From the NCBI RefSeq assembly GCF_016522075.1, contig NZ_JAEHFW010000002.1:124001-188000 (forward strand): a stretch of 64,000 bases of DNA, written 5' to 3'. Below, piece by piece: positions 43,524 to 52,933 of this stretch. Source of the stretch: Mucilaginibacter segetis. Lineage in GTDB: Bacteria > Bacteroidota > Bacteroidia > Sphingobacteriales > Sphingobacteriaceae. The notes below the pieces were generated by a model. The model was given only the letters and a program-made list of their open reading frames with translations. It was not told where the DNA came from and searched no databases. Position 1 is the first letter of the stretch, and every line of letters starts with the position of its first letter. A program made the translations under genes and the position numbers.

Positions 43524-45048
43524 TACCAATGTTTTTTACGGTTAATCCTGAATCGTTATAAAAATCTTTACAGTTATTCAGCAAAACATCCTCCATGCCC
43601 GGATTGGCAGGTGATGCGTTGGCCTTAAAACTGGTAAGGCGCATATTATCTACCTTAACGGCTTCAACTGCGTTGGTATAATATTTTTTATCGATATTCT
43701 TATCCCAGGTTACTACCACCTGATTCATGAAAACATTGCTGGCATTCTCTACATAAATAGCCGGTATGTTACGTGCAAACAGCTCTTTATGCGGCACCGT
43801 ATTCGGACGCAGATCGAGGTTACCGCCTATGGTTTCTTCTTTAGCACTTTTTACAAACTCCATACGCAGGTTGGTAAAGAATATATTATCGATATGCGTT
43901 TCGTCAGAAGCGTATATGTTGATACAGTTTTCGCTGCGGCAGGTAACGTTGGTAAAATTCACGTTTTTAATGGTACCCACTTTGCCGTTTGGCATACCGC
44001 GCATAGCGGTAATTTTAATAGGGTCTCCCTCGCCCCACCAGTCGCCGGTGTGCAAACGGGTTTCTATATTGATATTGTTAAAGGTGATGTTTTCCATCGA
44101 GCCGTAATCGCCGACGCCTAGGTTTATCCCGCGGTTAGAATCAAAGATAGTGATATTATCAAAGTTGTAATTATACATGTTGTTCTGGTCCCAGCCACCT
44201 ATGCGAATACCGCTTGAGCGCGAGCGCAAAATGCAATTGCTTACATTGATGTTTTCGGAACGCTTTAAAATCCCTTTAAAACCGGGATCACCCCAATGCT
44301 GTGCATAACCGGCCAGTACAATGGCATCATCTCCGCAAGAAAAATAACAGTTTGATATGTTTACGTTACTGCTGGATATTACATCAAGCCCGTCGCTGTT
44401 AGGTATGTTCAGGTTATTGTCAATACGCAAACCATCAACAATTACATCATCGCTGTGCACTATCAGGAAGGTCCAGTACGGCGCATCAACACATTTAAAA
44501 CCTTTTAAAACCACCTTTGTACATTCGCTGAAAATGATCATCTGATGAAAGCGGTCTTTCGGATAAAATGGTCCGTCGCCTGTACCCGAAGAAACCTTAC
44601 GGAAATTATCCTTTTGGCGTGTATCAGATTTGTCACCTATAACTTTCGCGCTATCGATATACATCATTTTCATGCCCTGACCAAATACTATCCCATTCCC
44701 TGTTATGGAAACGTTATCCGTCTTCTCTGTGTAAAAAACACCGGCAAGCTGTTCGTTGTGTTTCTGGTATTGTTTAAGATCGGTTGTGGCTATCAATCTC
44801 GCACCGGTCTCGAAATGAAAATCCACGTTTGATTTCAGATTCAAGGTACCTGTCAGGTAATCGCCCTGCGGAATATAAACCATACCTCCGCCATTTGCCG
44901 AACATATATTTATAGTTTTCTGAATTTGAGCGGTAGTTAATGTTTTACCATCGTTTTTTGCACCATAATCAAGTACATTGTATTTATCTTTAGCATAAGA
45001 GCTAAATATGGTTAATAGCAACGATAAAAATAGGAGAGCTTTTTTCAT
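43513..45048 (-). CDS. GH28-like right-handed beta-helix glycosidase (polygalacturonase family)
   Basis: This is a secreted 511-aa parallel beta-helix protein with a signal peptide (ends SSYAK). It opens with YNVLDYGAKNDGKT, the standard start of GH28/pectate-lyase-superfamily proteins. The GH28 aspartates are seen in NSDGLDV and GDDAI. The usual G-H-G motif reads LRSRSSGIRIGG here, so the conserved His is not evident. Most GH28 enzymes hydrolyse galacturonan or rhamnogalacturonan, so its presence in an apparent mannan operon is unexpected. The fold is clear, and the substrate is not. Confidence 0.85.
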   Translation of the reverse strand: MKKALLFLSLLLTIFSSYAKDKYNVLDYGAKNDGKTLTTAQIQKTINICSANGGGMVYIPQGDYLTGTLNLKSNVDFHFETGARLIATTDLKQYQKHNEQLAGVFYTEKTDNVSITGNGIVFGQGMKMMYIDSAKVIGDKSDTRQKDNFRKVSSGTGDGPFYPKDRFHQMIIFSECTKVVLKGFKCVDAPYWTFLIVHSDDVIVDGLRIDNNLNIPNSDGLDVISSSNVNISNCYFSCGDDAIVLAGYAQHWGDPGFKGILKRSENINVSNCILRSRSSGIRIGGWDQNNMYNYNFDNITIFDSNRGINLGVGDYGSMENITFNNINIETRLHTGDWWGEGDPIKITAMRGMPNGKVGTIKNVNFTNVTCRSENCINIYASDETHIDNIFFTNLRMEFVKSAKEETIGGNLDLRPNTVPHKELFARNIPAIYVENASNVFMNQVVVTWDKNIDKKYYTNAVEAVKVDNMRLTSFKANASPANPGMEDVLLNNCKDFYNDSGLTVKNIGNEK

Positions 45049-45088
45049 TATAATTTTATATTAAGATTCTTAAGTTTTAAGCGATTAA

Positions 45089-46219
45089 TTATTTGTACAT
45101 ATTTTTAATATCAGTCTGAAAAAGTGTTTTACGGCTTTTATAAAATTCTATAAAATTACCGGCCGAAGGATTACCCGGATAAGGACCAAAAAAATGCCCG
45201 GGCTTATCATATGCATTGCGCCACACCATAACATAGGCCAATGGATAGTGTGAGACCGTTTTTAACAACACGTCCGTCCACCAGTTATTCATAGGCAGCC
45301 CTTCCAATCCGGTTTCACTAAATACAAGCAACTTGTTTCGTTTTCTTGCTTCCGGGGTTAGCATGGCAAATATGTTATGCATTGTTTGCATATACTGTTC
45401 AGCCCCCGCTATTCCGTTTTGCTGATAATAATCAACCCCCAGCAGATCCATGTAGTCATCACCGGGGTAACGTTCAAAGTACCTTGAAACATTATCCGTT
45501 TGATCAGGCGAGTAGATGTACATTATATGATGCAAACCTTTTTGCCTGAAGTGATCTATTGTCATACGTACCAACGCTTTGTATTGAACAGGCGTACAGT
45601 AGTTTTCGCCCCACCAAAACCAACTGGCTGTATGTTCATGAAACGGGCGAAACAGAATCGGGATATTTTCATTCCCGCTTTTAAGGGAATTCAGAAAATC
45701 TGCCACCCGGTCAAGCCAGGTCATAAATAGCTCATGTTTTACACCACCGGGTAAAACAGAGGCCACAGCATCGCTTTTGGAAACATCCCAGGCATTGCCA
45801 CCGGTCATAGGATTATCGCAATGCCAGCTTATGGTATTTACACCACCGCGTTTATAAGCTTCAATTATCCGCTTGCGCATCAAATTAAAGTTTACAGAGT
45901 CAATACTGTATTTGTTGCCATGCTCAATGCGGCCTATTTCCCAACCGTACACCGCCGGATAGTCGCCGCACACGCTTTTTACATCAGCCCGGTTCTTATC
46001 CCCTTTCCAGCCGATACCATATAATACAGCATCCTGCTGGCCAAACATTACACCACCGGCAGCACTTTTTTTAAGATTTCGGAATAATTTAACAGTATTA
46101 CCGGCAGCCATTTTATCAGCCGTAGGCAGAGTAACATCTTCCACGAATGGTTTTTTAACGGCACATGAAGCACTAAGCATAGCTATAGCTAATAGCATGA
46201 TAAGCTGTTGAAATTTCAT
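45089..46219 (-). CDS. GH26 beta-mannanase lipoprotein
   Basis: This is an endo-acting retaining beta-1,4-mannanase, probably on the cell surface. The lipobox is LSASC with Cys19. The single TIM barrel (about 40-370) has the GH26 motif RPFHEHTASWFWWG, with acid/base Glu195, and nucleophile Glu302 in VFSETGLEG. ISWHCDNP is also characteristic. The length of 376 aa is typical. It sits between the surface glycan-binding protein and GH28, 46 nt after the former, in the susC-led operon. It is the best evidence for a mannan substrate. Confidence 0.95.
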   Translation of the reverse strand: MKFQQLIMLLAIAMLSASCAVKKPFVEDVTLPTADKMAAGNTVKLFRNLKKSAAGGVMFGQQDAVLYGIGWKGDKNRADVKSVCGDYPAVYGWEIGRIEHGNKYSIDSVNFNLMRKRIIEAYKRGGVNTISWHCDNPMTGGNAWDVSKSDAVASVLPGGVKHELFMTWLDRVADFLNSLKSGNENIPILFRPFHEHTASWFWWGENYCTPVQYKALVRMTIDHFRQKGLHHIMYIYSPDQTDNVSRYFERYPGDDYMDLLGVDYYQQNGIAGAEQYMQTMHNIFAMLTPEARKRNKLLVFSETGLEGLPMNNWWTDVLLKTVSHYPLAYVMVWRNAYDKPGHFFGPYPGNPSAGNFIEFYKSRKTLFQTDIKNMYK

Positions 46220-46265
46220 AAACAGATTTATAAGAACGGCCCCTAATACCGGGGCCGTTCACCGA

Positions 46266-47426
46266 TTATTTTACAATCGGCTCTTTTTTCACCAATCTCA
46301 TGGATGAAATACTGAAATCAAGATTTACCGGAACACCGGGATTAATTGCGAAGTAAAAGAAGTTATCATTATTAGGGTATAATTGACCCATAACAGTTTT
46401 AGCATCCAGGGTTATGGTTTGCCACTTGCCATAAGTGTTTAACGATTCGCCGCTATTGTACAAATTCCACTCGTAGGTAATGGCAAAACGCATTTCAAAT
46501 TTGATGAACATCTGAGCAAGCGGATGATCTTTATCTGTATTCAACTCAAATTTCAGATCGTATTGATCCAGATGATTAAGAATATCCGGATCGGTTACCG
46601 GGAAGTTACAGCCATATATTTGGTCGTACCATCCCCATTGTCCCACAGACACATCGTGTATATGCGAAAATCTGCCATTTATAGGTTTAGGATCCCCCAG
46701 GTTATTCCCGTCTGTTTGCCAGCTTTCGCCCGCCCAAAGCTTATTTTGGATGTTAATTATCTGACCTAAATGACGGTATGACATTTTTAAACCGTCAGGC
46801 AATTCAGGTGTAGTAACTGTAACTACTGATTCGGCAGCGGGGATGCTTGGCGGCACTACTACCGTTAAAGAAGTTTGATCGGATTCCAATATCGTAGCTT
46901 CAACAGAGCCGAACATTACCTTTGCATCCTCTTTGGTTAGCTTATAAATATCAAAATTATTACCTACTATGGTAGTGGTATCGCCCGGCAAGGCAAATTC
47001 ATTAAACAAACCTGATACCGCTAAGGCCGGAATATTTATTTTCAGGTCAGCTTTTGTTTCGCCTAAATTAGTTGTTACCGTAACTTTATTGGTAACATCG
47101 CCCGGTAATATTCTTGGCACAGGAACAATAATTTCCTTTGCTTTTACATACGCTTGTGAAAGATCGGCCTCTACATCGTTAAATTTAATTGATTTCAAAC
47201 CACTTAAATTTGCTCCTTCTATCAATACCAATTGCGACAGATCGGCCTCGCTTAACTGCGTGGCTCTGTCAACCTTCATGATGTTGGTAATTACCGGCGG
47301 GCCGGTAGATACATCCGATTCTTCTTTAATCTTATCATAGGTTACAATATCCTTATTACATCCAAACAGCATTATGGTTGTTAAAACCACTAGGCACATT
47401 TTGGTCGCATCGCAAATCTTTTTCAT
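46266..47426 (-). CDS. IPT/TIG-domain surface glycan-binding lipoprotein (SGBP-B type)
   Basis: This is a 386-aa lipoprotein with Cys in MLFGCNK. Two IPT/TIG immunoglobulin-like domains (about 43-215: ANLSGLKSIKFNDVEADLS and NNFDIYKLTKEDAKVMFGS) precede a C-terminal beta-sandwich (about 225-380). The latter, with LWAGESWQTDG and the Trp/Tyr-rich GQWGWYDQIYG, resembles the glycan-binding domain of SGBP-B proteins. It should hold polysaccharide at the surface next to SusD and the GH26 enzyme. It is located between susD and GH26 with gaps of 24 and 46 nt. Confidence 0.85.
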   Translation of the reverse strand: MKKICDATKMCLVVLTTIMLFGCNKDIVTYDKIKEESDVSTGPPVITNIMKVDRATQLSEADLSQLVLIEGANLSGLKSIKFNDVEADLSQAYVKAKEIIVPVPRILPGDVTNKVTVTTNLGETKADLKINIPALAVSGLFNEFALPGDTTTIVGNNFDIYKLTKEDAKVMFGSVEATILESDQTSLTVVVPPSIPAAESVVTVTTPELPDGLKMSYRHLGQIINIQNKLWAGESWQTDGNNLGDPKPINGRFSHIHDVSVGQWGWYDQIYGCNFPVTDPDILNHLDQYDLKFELNTDKDHPLAQMFIKFEMRFAITYEWNLYNSGESLNTYGKWQTITLDAKTVMGQLYPNNDNFFYFAINPGVPVNLDFSISSMRLVKKEPIVK

Positions 47427-47450
47427 AATATTATTAATTAAAGTAATTCA

Positions 47451-49229
47451 TTAATTCCAACCCGGGTTATTGCCATGAATGTTGATGTTGGTACTTACTT
47501 CGCTTATCGGCAACGGATAAAGCAGGTTTCTCTCCTGTCGCACTTTGGTTACACCAACCTCGTCATTCCCTTGTATGGAGTTCATTACATCCAAATAAAT
47601 CCCCCAACGGATCAGATCCCATCTTCTGTCACCTTCTAATGCCAATTCCATAGCGCGTTCTTCCAGCACTGCTGAGCGGAAGGCGACCAAAGTACCTACC
47701 CCGCCTGCGCCACCCATTTGTTTGGGAGTTGCATTGCTACGTACACGTACATCATTAAGTGAAGCAAGCGCCTCTGAAGTTGGGGCTCCGTTATATTCAT
47801 TGGCTGCCTCAGCATAAATAAGCTTAACATCTGCAAAGCGCAGGAACGGATAATTCACATCACTCTGATCTTTTGAACGATCAGAAGGGTAGGCGAATTT
47901 ATTAAGGAACGCAATGTAGTTAGCATCCGTACCGGACCCGTAGTTTAAGCCATCATTATACGGCGCTACCGGCGGAACATGGGTAATAATCGGATTGCCG
48001 CTGCCATCAACCCCTGTCTGCTGATCGTATCCCAATGCTTTTTTGCGATATTCATCATTATTAGGATAAAATGTGCCGATGTGATTGGCGTAGTCAAAGT
48101 TTCGTGACCAACGGTGTGCAACACCCTGTACTATACGCAGATCCTGCGGCTCAAAAAGTTTATACCAGTGATCGCGTAAGCCATACCACATTCCAGATAT
48201 GATCTGGTTATTTTCAACCAAACCCGCAAAATCACGGGTTAAGTGATTTCCCAGATCCTGATCGCCCATGTAAGATTGTACGCTAAAAATATGTTCCCCA
48301 TTATTTTTGCCTGCCTGGGTCCACATATCGTTAAAATTAACCAGTTGGTATGCGCCGTACTTGCCTTTTATAACATCGTCGGCCATATCCATAGCCAGTT
48401 TAAAATATTGCTTAGAATCGAAACTCTCGTACCCTTTAACCTGTTTTTTATGAAAAGTTATAGGGGATGGCATGGTACGTACCTGTACATTGTTTACCAG
48501 ATCATATGGTTTGCCACCTCTTACTATTACATCGCCCGATTGAAGGGAAGCAGACCCGATAGTTACATAAACTTTGGCCAGTAATGATGCTGCCGCACCC
48601 GCCGTGGCACGCCCCGGCTGTGCCTTCGCGTTGGTATACATCATATCCTTAGCCTGTGTTAGCAGATCAATGATATGAGCATATACATCTTTTATTGGTT
48701 GCCTTGGCTGGTTTATATCTTCACCGTCATCTACTGCTTTAACAAATATCGGCACGTCGCCATACGCCCTTACCAGTAAAAAATAGGAGAACGCTTTAAG
48801 AAAATACATTTCACCTAATACATTATTCTTATACTCCGGAGTGGTTTTGGTCATGGTCTCAATATTGGTAATGGCCCGGTTTGCACGATGTATAAGTACA
48901 TAACTATACGTCCACAACGGATCGGTTTGTTTGCTATTACCCTGAAAGTTACCTGCCCCTAATTCACCAAAAGCCCATGATGGTCCGGTTGTATAATCAT
49001 CATCATACTCTAATACTGCCGGGAACTCGCTGTACCTGAACATCAGGCTAAGTTCATTATAAGCACCCAGCGCCCATTTGTCAGCTGCAGCATCGGAATC
49101 GCCCACCTGTGCGGGCGAAACAAAATCATACACCTGCTCTTCGGGCTTACAGGATGCCAGCATAAAAATTAAAAGGCATACCATAAAGCATTTAGATTGG
49201 GAACTTTTTATAGAAAATAATTTTTTCAT
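47451..49229 (-). CDS. SusD/RagB-family lipoprotein of PUL 2
   Basis: This is the glycan-capturing lid of the SusC2 transporter. The signal peptide ends at the lipobox MLASC. TPR-like N-terminal helices (EMYFLKAFSYFLLVRAYGDVP) and the C-terminal motif (LEERAMELALEGDRRWDLIRW, YPLPISE) are standard. At 592 aa it is normal. The gene starts 29 nt after susC and is followed by the glycan-binding protein, the usual order. Confidence 0.96.
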   Translation of the reverse strand: MKKLFSIKSSQSKCFMVCLLIFMLASCKPEEQVYDFVSPAQVGDSDAAADKWALGAYNELSLMFRYSEFPAVLEYDDDYTTGPSWAFGELGAGNFQGNSKQTDPLWTYSYVLIHRANRAITNIETMTKTTPEYKNNVLGEMYFLKAFSYFLLVRAYGDVPIFVKAVDDGEDINQPRQPIKDVYAHIIDLLTQAKDMMYTNAKAQPGRATAGAAASLLAKVYVTIGSASLQSGDVIVRGGKPYDLVNNVQVRTMPSPITFHKKQVKGYESFDSKQYFKLAMDMADDVIKGKYGAYQLVNFNDMWTQAGKNNGEHIFSVQSYMGDQDLGNHLTRDFAGLVENNQIISGMWYGLRDHWYKLFEPQDLRIVQGVAHRWSRNFDYANHIGTFYPNNDEYRKKALGYDQQTGVDGSGNPIITHVPPVAPYNDGLNYGSGTDANYIAFLNKFAYPSDRSKDQSDVNYPFLRFADVKLIYAEAANEYNGAPTSEALASLNDVRVRSNATPKQMGGAGGVGTLVAFRSAVLEERAMELALEGDRRWDLIRWGIYLDVMNSIQGNDEVGVTKVRQERNLLYPLPISEVSTNINIHGNNPGWN

Positions 49230-49258
49230 TTACTTAAGTTTTAAATCTTTATCACTAA

Positions 49259-52200
49259 TTAAAAAGATACTCGCGCACCTAATGAGAATGTACGGCTTGA
49301 CGGATAAGCATGTATATCAACCCCGCGCCGTGATGCATCACCTCCAAATGAGTTCACATCCGGATCAAACCAGTCATACTTGGTAAGGGTAAGCAAGTTT
49401 GTGCCTGTTGCGAAAAGGCTGATAGTTTGAACACCCTTAAATGGTTTATTAAAATCATAGCCAAAGGTTACGCTTTTTAAGCGCACGTATGATCCGTCCT
49501 CTATATAGCGGTTAGATATTAACCACTCCCGTGTATAACCATTATTTACCTTAGGCCAGGTTGCCGTAGCCTTGGTATCAGGTGTCCAGCGGCCTGCATA
49601 AGCAAACGCGGGTATATTCCCGATAGAGTTTAAGGTAACATCTGAAAGGTTTCCGTTAAAAATGTCGTTACCGTATACACCCTGTATAAAAAAGCTCAGG
49701 TTAAAGTTTTTATAATTGAAGTTATTAGTTATACCTGCAATAAAATCCGGGTTGGTATTACCAATAATTGTTCTGTCGGCATCAGTAATGTTAGGATCAT
49801 CATCAAGGTTGAGATATTTAACCTCGCCTATTTTTTGTTTGATAATTGCATCACTGGCATTAGCATAAACCGGATTTGAACGTACCTCCGCTTCATTATC
49901 ATAATAACCATCTTCTACGTAGCCGTAAATGGCACCTATCGGCATGCCATTCCGCTGTATAAATACATAGTCGGCCGCGTTCCATAAACGGCTTGCAAAC
50001 TGGTCGTTATCCAAACCGCCTATAGTATTCCGGTTAAAGGATATATTTGCATCAATACTCCATTTTAGCGGGCCGGTAACCAATGCCTGGAATTTACCCG
50101 TTATCTCTAAACCTTCGTTTTTAACCCAGCCGTGGTTAATGGTCATTTGCTGAAAACCTGTGCTTAACGGTGTTTTTATGCTCTGCAACAGATCAGTGGT
50201 TTTTTTGGAATAATAATCAATAACAAAGCTGATACGATTATTCAAAAATCCCATATCAACTCCTGCATCATACTGAGTGGTTGTTTCCCATTTCAGATTC
50301 GGATTTGCCGGACCGTTATAGGTAGATTCCGCCATGCCGCTTTGCAATGATCCGCCGATAGGATAATTGGCGGATGCCAGTTGTGGCAGGGTAGCATATT
50401 CCGCTATTGCCTGATTGCCTGTTTTACCCGCGCTTAGCCTAAATTTAAGATCGCTGAAAACGTTCAGGTTTTTAATAAATTTTTCTTCGGATGCCCGCCA
50501 TGCAATTGCACCCGAAACGAAATTGGCGAATTTGTTTTTTGTAGCGAACTTACTTGAACCATCTCTTCGGAAAGATGCCGTAAACAGGTATTTATCATTT
50601 AAGGTATAGTTTGCCCGGGCAAGAAATGAAACCAACTCACTTGCACCACGCCCGCTTACTAATTTACCCGGGTTTAAGGCCTTACCCATATCGTAATCAT
50701 ATGTCAGGTCATCAGGGAAATTTGTGGCAGACATTGCTTTATTGCCATAATTAGCACTTTCATGTGTAAAACCAAGGACTGCATTTAAACTATGTATACG
50801 GCCAAAATCCTTGTTAAATGTTAATAATGACTCTGTAACAATACGGGTGTACCAGTCATCACTTTGGCCTGCACGGCCATTAATAGTTGGTGCCTGCCCC
50901 TCACCAGTAAGGCTATTATAATAAGTACCGCGGTTATTTGCAGAATAGTTTATACCGAGGTTTTGACGGAATTTTAACCAATCGGTAAGTTTAACTTCAC
51001 CGTATGCCGAACTGAAAGAACTAATGGCAGCCAGGTTGTCCTTCGCTGTCATTACATACAAGTACGGATTAGCAGATAACCAACCTAATTCGTTGGAGAT
51101 TTGCGTAATATCTGTTTGTGGAGCGAAAGTAGTGGGGAAAATTAATGCTGACCTGATAATACCGTAATCAAAGGAATTGGTTTTTGCAAAGTTGGATACC
51201 GTTCTGCCAAATGAGGTGTTTAAGCCTATCTCCAACCAATTACCAACTTTTTGTCCTACGTTTGCACGCAGGGCGTAGCGTTCAAAATCTGTTCTTTTAA
51301 TGATCCCCTCCTGCTTGGCATAATTGCCTGAAATGGAGTAAAACCCATGATCGCCACCACCTGATACACTCAGATTATAATCTTGTGATATTGCCGTACG
51401 GGTTATCAGATCAAGCCAGTTGCTTCCCTCTACATCCGTACTGTTACCGTACTCATCCGTGCGTATTCCGGGCTTTAAAAAATCTTCGGGTGCGGGTTGA
51501 TATACCCCTGCATCATACTGAAATTGATTATTTGCATAAGGATACGACCATTGTCCCGGATAAGGTAACTGGTAAAAGGTGTAACCATTATAAAGCACAC
51601 CATTGTTATATCCCTCATTTACGTAATTCGAATAGTTGTACGGGTCCAAAACCTCTACCCTTTTACCCAGCATTGATACTGATGTATTGGTGGAGAACTG
51701 TACCTTGGTTTCTCCGGCTTTTCCCTTTTTGGTGGTAACCAATACAACTCCATTAGCCCCGCGCGAACCATAAATAGCCGTTGCTGAAGCATCTTTCAGG
51801 ATCTCAACTGATTCGATATCTGACGGATTGATCAACGCCAGCGGATTAAAGGTTTGATTGTTCCCTGATGTCGCATCGTTTGTAGGTGTAGATGCCGCAT
51901 CAAAAGGAATACCATCTATTACATATAAAGGCTGGGTGTTTGTTCCGTAAGAGTTTGCACCACGTATCTGGATGCTTACTCCGGCACCCGGGGCACCGTC
52001 ATTCTGATTTACAGATACCCCAGCCAACTTACCTTGTAAGCCCTGCGATAGGCTGATCGGATTACCCTTCATCAGATCCTCGCCTTTTAACTGGCCCACC
52101 GCACCTGTAAGGTCTCTTTTTTTAACAGAGCCATAACCAATAACTACAACATCTTCAAGGTTTGATACCTGCTCTTTAAGCGTAACGTTAATTTGTGTGC

Positions 52201-52795
52201 GTTCACCTACAGCCAACTCCTGCGTAGTAAAACCTATAAAGCTAAACACCAATACAGCGTTAGCATTATCAACTGTAATTGAATATCGGCCGTTCGGATC
52301 ACTGGTAACCCCATTAGTGGTACCTTTTTCACGCACGTTTACGCCCGGGAGTGGTACTCCCCTGGCATCAGTAATTAAGCCAGAGATCACAATTGGTGCC
52401 ACGACAATATTAGAACTCGTTTCAGCAGTATTATCCTTTTCACGAATAACTACCGTATTGCCGTTTATTATGTATGTGAACGGCTGATATTTAAAGCATT
52501 GCATTAACACATCTGTTAATGTCTCATCTTTAACATTAAGGCTGACAGGAACACCTTTTTTTATAGTGGTTGAATTATAAAGAAAATTGTAACCGGTTTG
52601 TTTACCCAGTTTATCCAATACTAAATCGAGCGGAACATTCTTCACGCTCAGACTCACTTTTTGAGCATACGTTGCTGCACCTACCTGTAATAAGGCAGTT
52701 ATCCACAAAACAACGGTCAATTTCATTATCCTCAGGAATTTAGGTGAAATGCAGGAACGCGCCCTGCAATTAATTGCAGTAAAAATTTTATACAT
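49259..52795 (-). CDS. SusC/RagA TonB-dependent transporter with STN signalling domain (PUL 2)
   Basis: This is the outer-membrane importer of PUL 2. After a signal region (about 20-45) comes an STN domain (about 47-120, VSLSVKNVPLDLVLDKLGKQ). It is followed by a carboxypeptidase-regulatory-like domain (about 135-210), the plug (about 215-340, with LYVIDGIPF) and the barrel ending FSLGARVSF. The STN domain is the part that contacts a FecR anti-sigma factor in trans-envelope signalling, matching the fecR gene 138 bp upstream. The 1178-aa length reflects this extra domain. The start codon overlaps a predicted -7 box on the opposite strand. Confidence 0.96.
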   Translation of the reverse strand: MYKIFTAINCRARSCISPKFLRIMKLTVVLWITALLQVGAATYAQKVSLSVKNVPLDLVLDKLGKQTGYNFLYNSTTIKKGVPVSLNVKDETLTDVLMQCFKYQPFTYIINGNTVVIREKDNTAETSSNIVVAPIVISGLITDARGVPLPGVNVREKGTTNGVTSDPNGRYSITVDNANAVLVFSFIGFTTQELAVGERTQINVTLKEQVSNLEDVVVIGYGSVKKRDLTGAVGQLKGEDLMKGNPISLSQGLQGKLAGVSVNQNDGAPGAGVSIQIRGANSYGTNTQPLYVIDGIPFDAASTPTNDATSGNNQTFNPLALINPSDIESVEILKDASATAIYGSRGANGVVLVTTKKGKAGETKVQFSTNTSVSMLGKRVEVLDPYNYSNYVNEGYNNGVLYNGYTFYQLPYPGQWSYPYANNQFQYDAGVYQPAPEDFLKPGIRTDEYGNSTDVEGSNWLDLITRTAISQDYNLSVSGGGDHGFYSISGNYAKQEGIIKRTDFERYALRANVGQKVGNWLEIGLNTSFGRTVSNFAKTNSFDYGIIRSALIFPTTFAPQTDITQISNELGWLSANPYLYVMTAKDNLAAISSFSSAYGEVKLTDWLKFRQNLGINYSANNRGTYYNSLTGEGQAPTINGRAGQSDDWYTRIVTESLLTFNKDFGRIHSLNAVLGFTHESANYGNKAMSATNFPDDLTYDYDMGKALNPGKLVSGRGASELVSFLARANYTLNDKYLFTASFRRDGSSKFATKNKFANFVSGAIAWRASEEKFIKNLNVFSDLKFRLSAGKTGNQAIAEYATLPQLASANYPIGGSLQSGMAESTYNGPANPNLKWETTTQYDAGVDMGFLNNRISFVIDYYSKKTTDLLQSIKTPLSTGFQQMTINHGWVKNEGLEITGKFQALVTGPLKWSIDANISFNRNTIGGLDNDQFASRLWNAADYVFIQRNGMPIGAIYGYVEDGYYDNEAEVRSNPVYANASDAIIKQKIGEVKYLNLDDDPNITDADRTIIGNTNPDFIAGITNNFNYKNFNLSFFIQGVYGNDIFNGNLSDVTLNSIGNIPAFAYAGRWTPDTKATATWPKVNNGYTREWLISNRYIEDGSYVRLKSVTFGYDFNKPFKGVQTISLFATGTNLLTLTKYDWFDPDVNSFGGDASRRGVDIHAYPSSRTFSLGARVSF

Positions 52796-52798
52796 TTG
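52791..52798 (+). promoter_or_regulatory. Predicted -7 box for an antisense RNA at susC (PUL 2)
   Basis: TACATTTG on the plus strand is an exact TAnnTTTG match and overlaps the start codon of susC, which is on the minus strand. A TTG lies 14 bp upstream, closer than the usual spacing of about 19 bp, so the -33 element is uncertain. The identical octamer serves as the predicted -7 box of the GH5 gene. Confidence 0.45.
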
Positions 52799-52802
52799 AA
52801 TG

Positions 52803-52911
52803 TTAGTTAAATAATTAGGTTAGTGAAGACAATTGAATTAGTTACCTAACTTCAGCCTTCTCACGGGCTGAACATCATCGGGAGCGCCGCAAACGCTCCT
52901 GATGATTTTTT
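52803..52911 (+). ncRNA. Predicted antisense small RNA over the susC leader
   Basis: A plus-strand transcript from the -7 box at 52791 to the terminator at 52874-52911 would be about 110 nt long. It would be fully antisense to the fecR-susC intergenic region that forms the susC leader. It contains two further complementary stretches (TTAGGT/ACCTAA near 52815 and 52846, TTCAGCC/GGCTGAA at 52851-52872). Cis-antisense RNAs beside susC genes are known in Bacteroides (the DonS type). That this is one of them is inference. Confidence 0.45.
52874..52911 (+). terminator. Strong rho-independent terminator on the antisense strand between fecR and susC
   Basis: A 13-bp stem (ATCATCGGGAGCG with CGCTCCTGATGAT, 7-nt loop) is followed by TTTTTT on the plus strand. 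The one non-Watson-Crick pair is G-U in a plus-strand RNA but A-C in a minus-strand RNA, so the structure was probably kept for plus-strand transcription. Both flanking genes are on the minus strand, so it terminates neither. Confidence 0.75.
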
Positions 52912-52933
52912 GGTAACCATAGCCAGGTAAAAT

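Noticed and set aside
52851..52911. Hairpins between fecR and susC read as a transcription attenuator for susC
   Set aside because: On the minus strand neither hairpin is followed by a T-tract and the longer stem has an A-C mismatch. The geometry fits the opposite strand.
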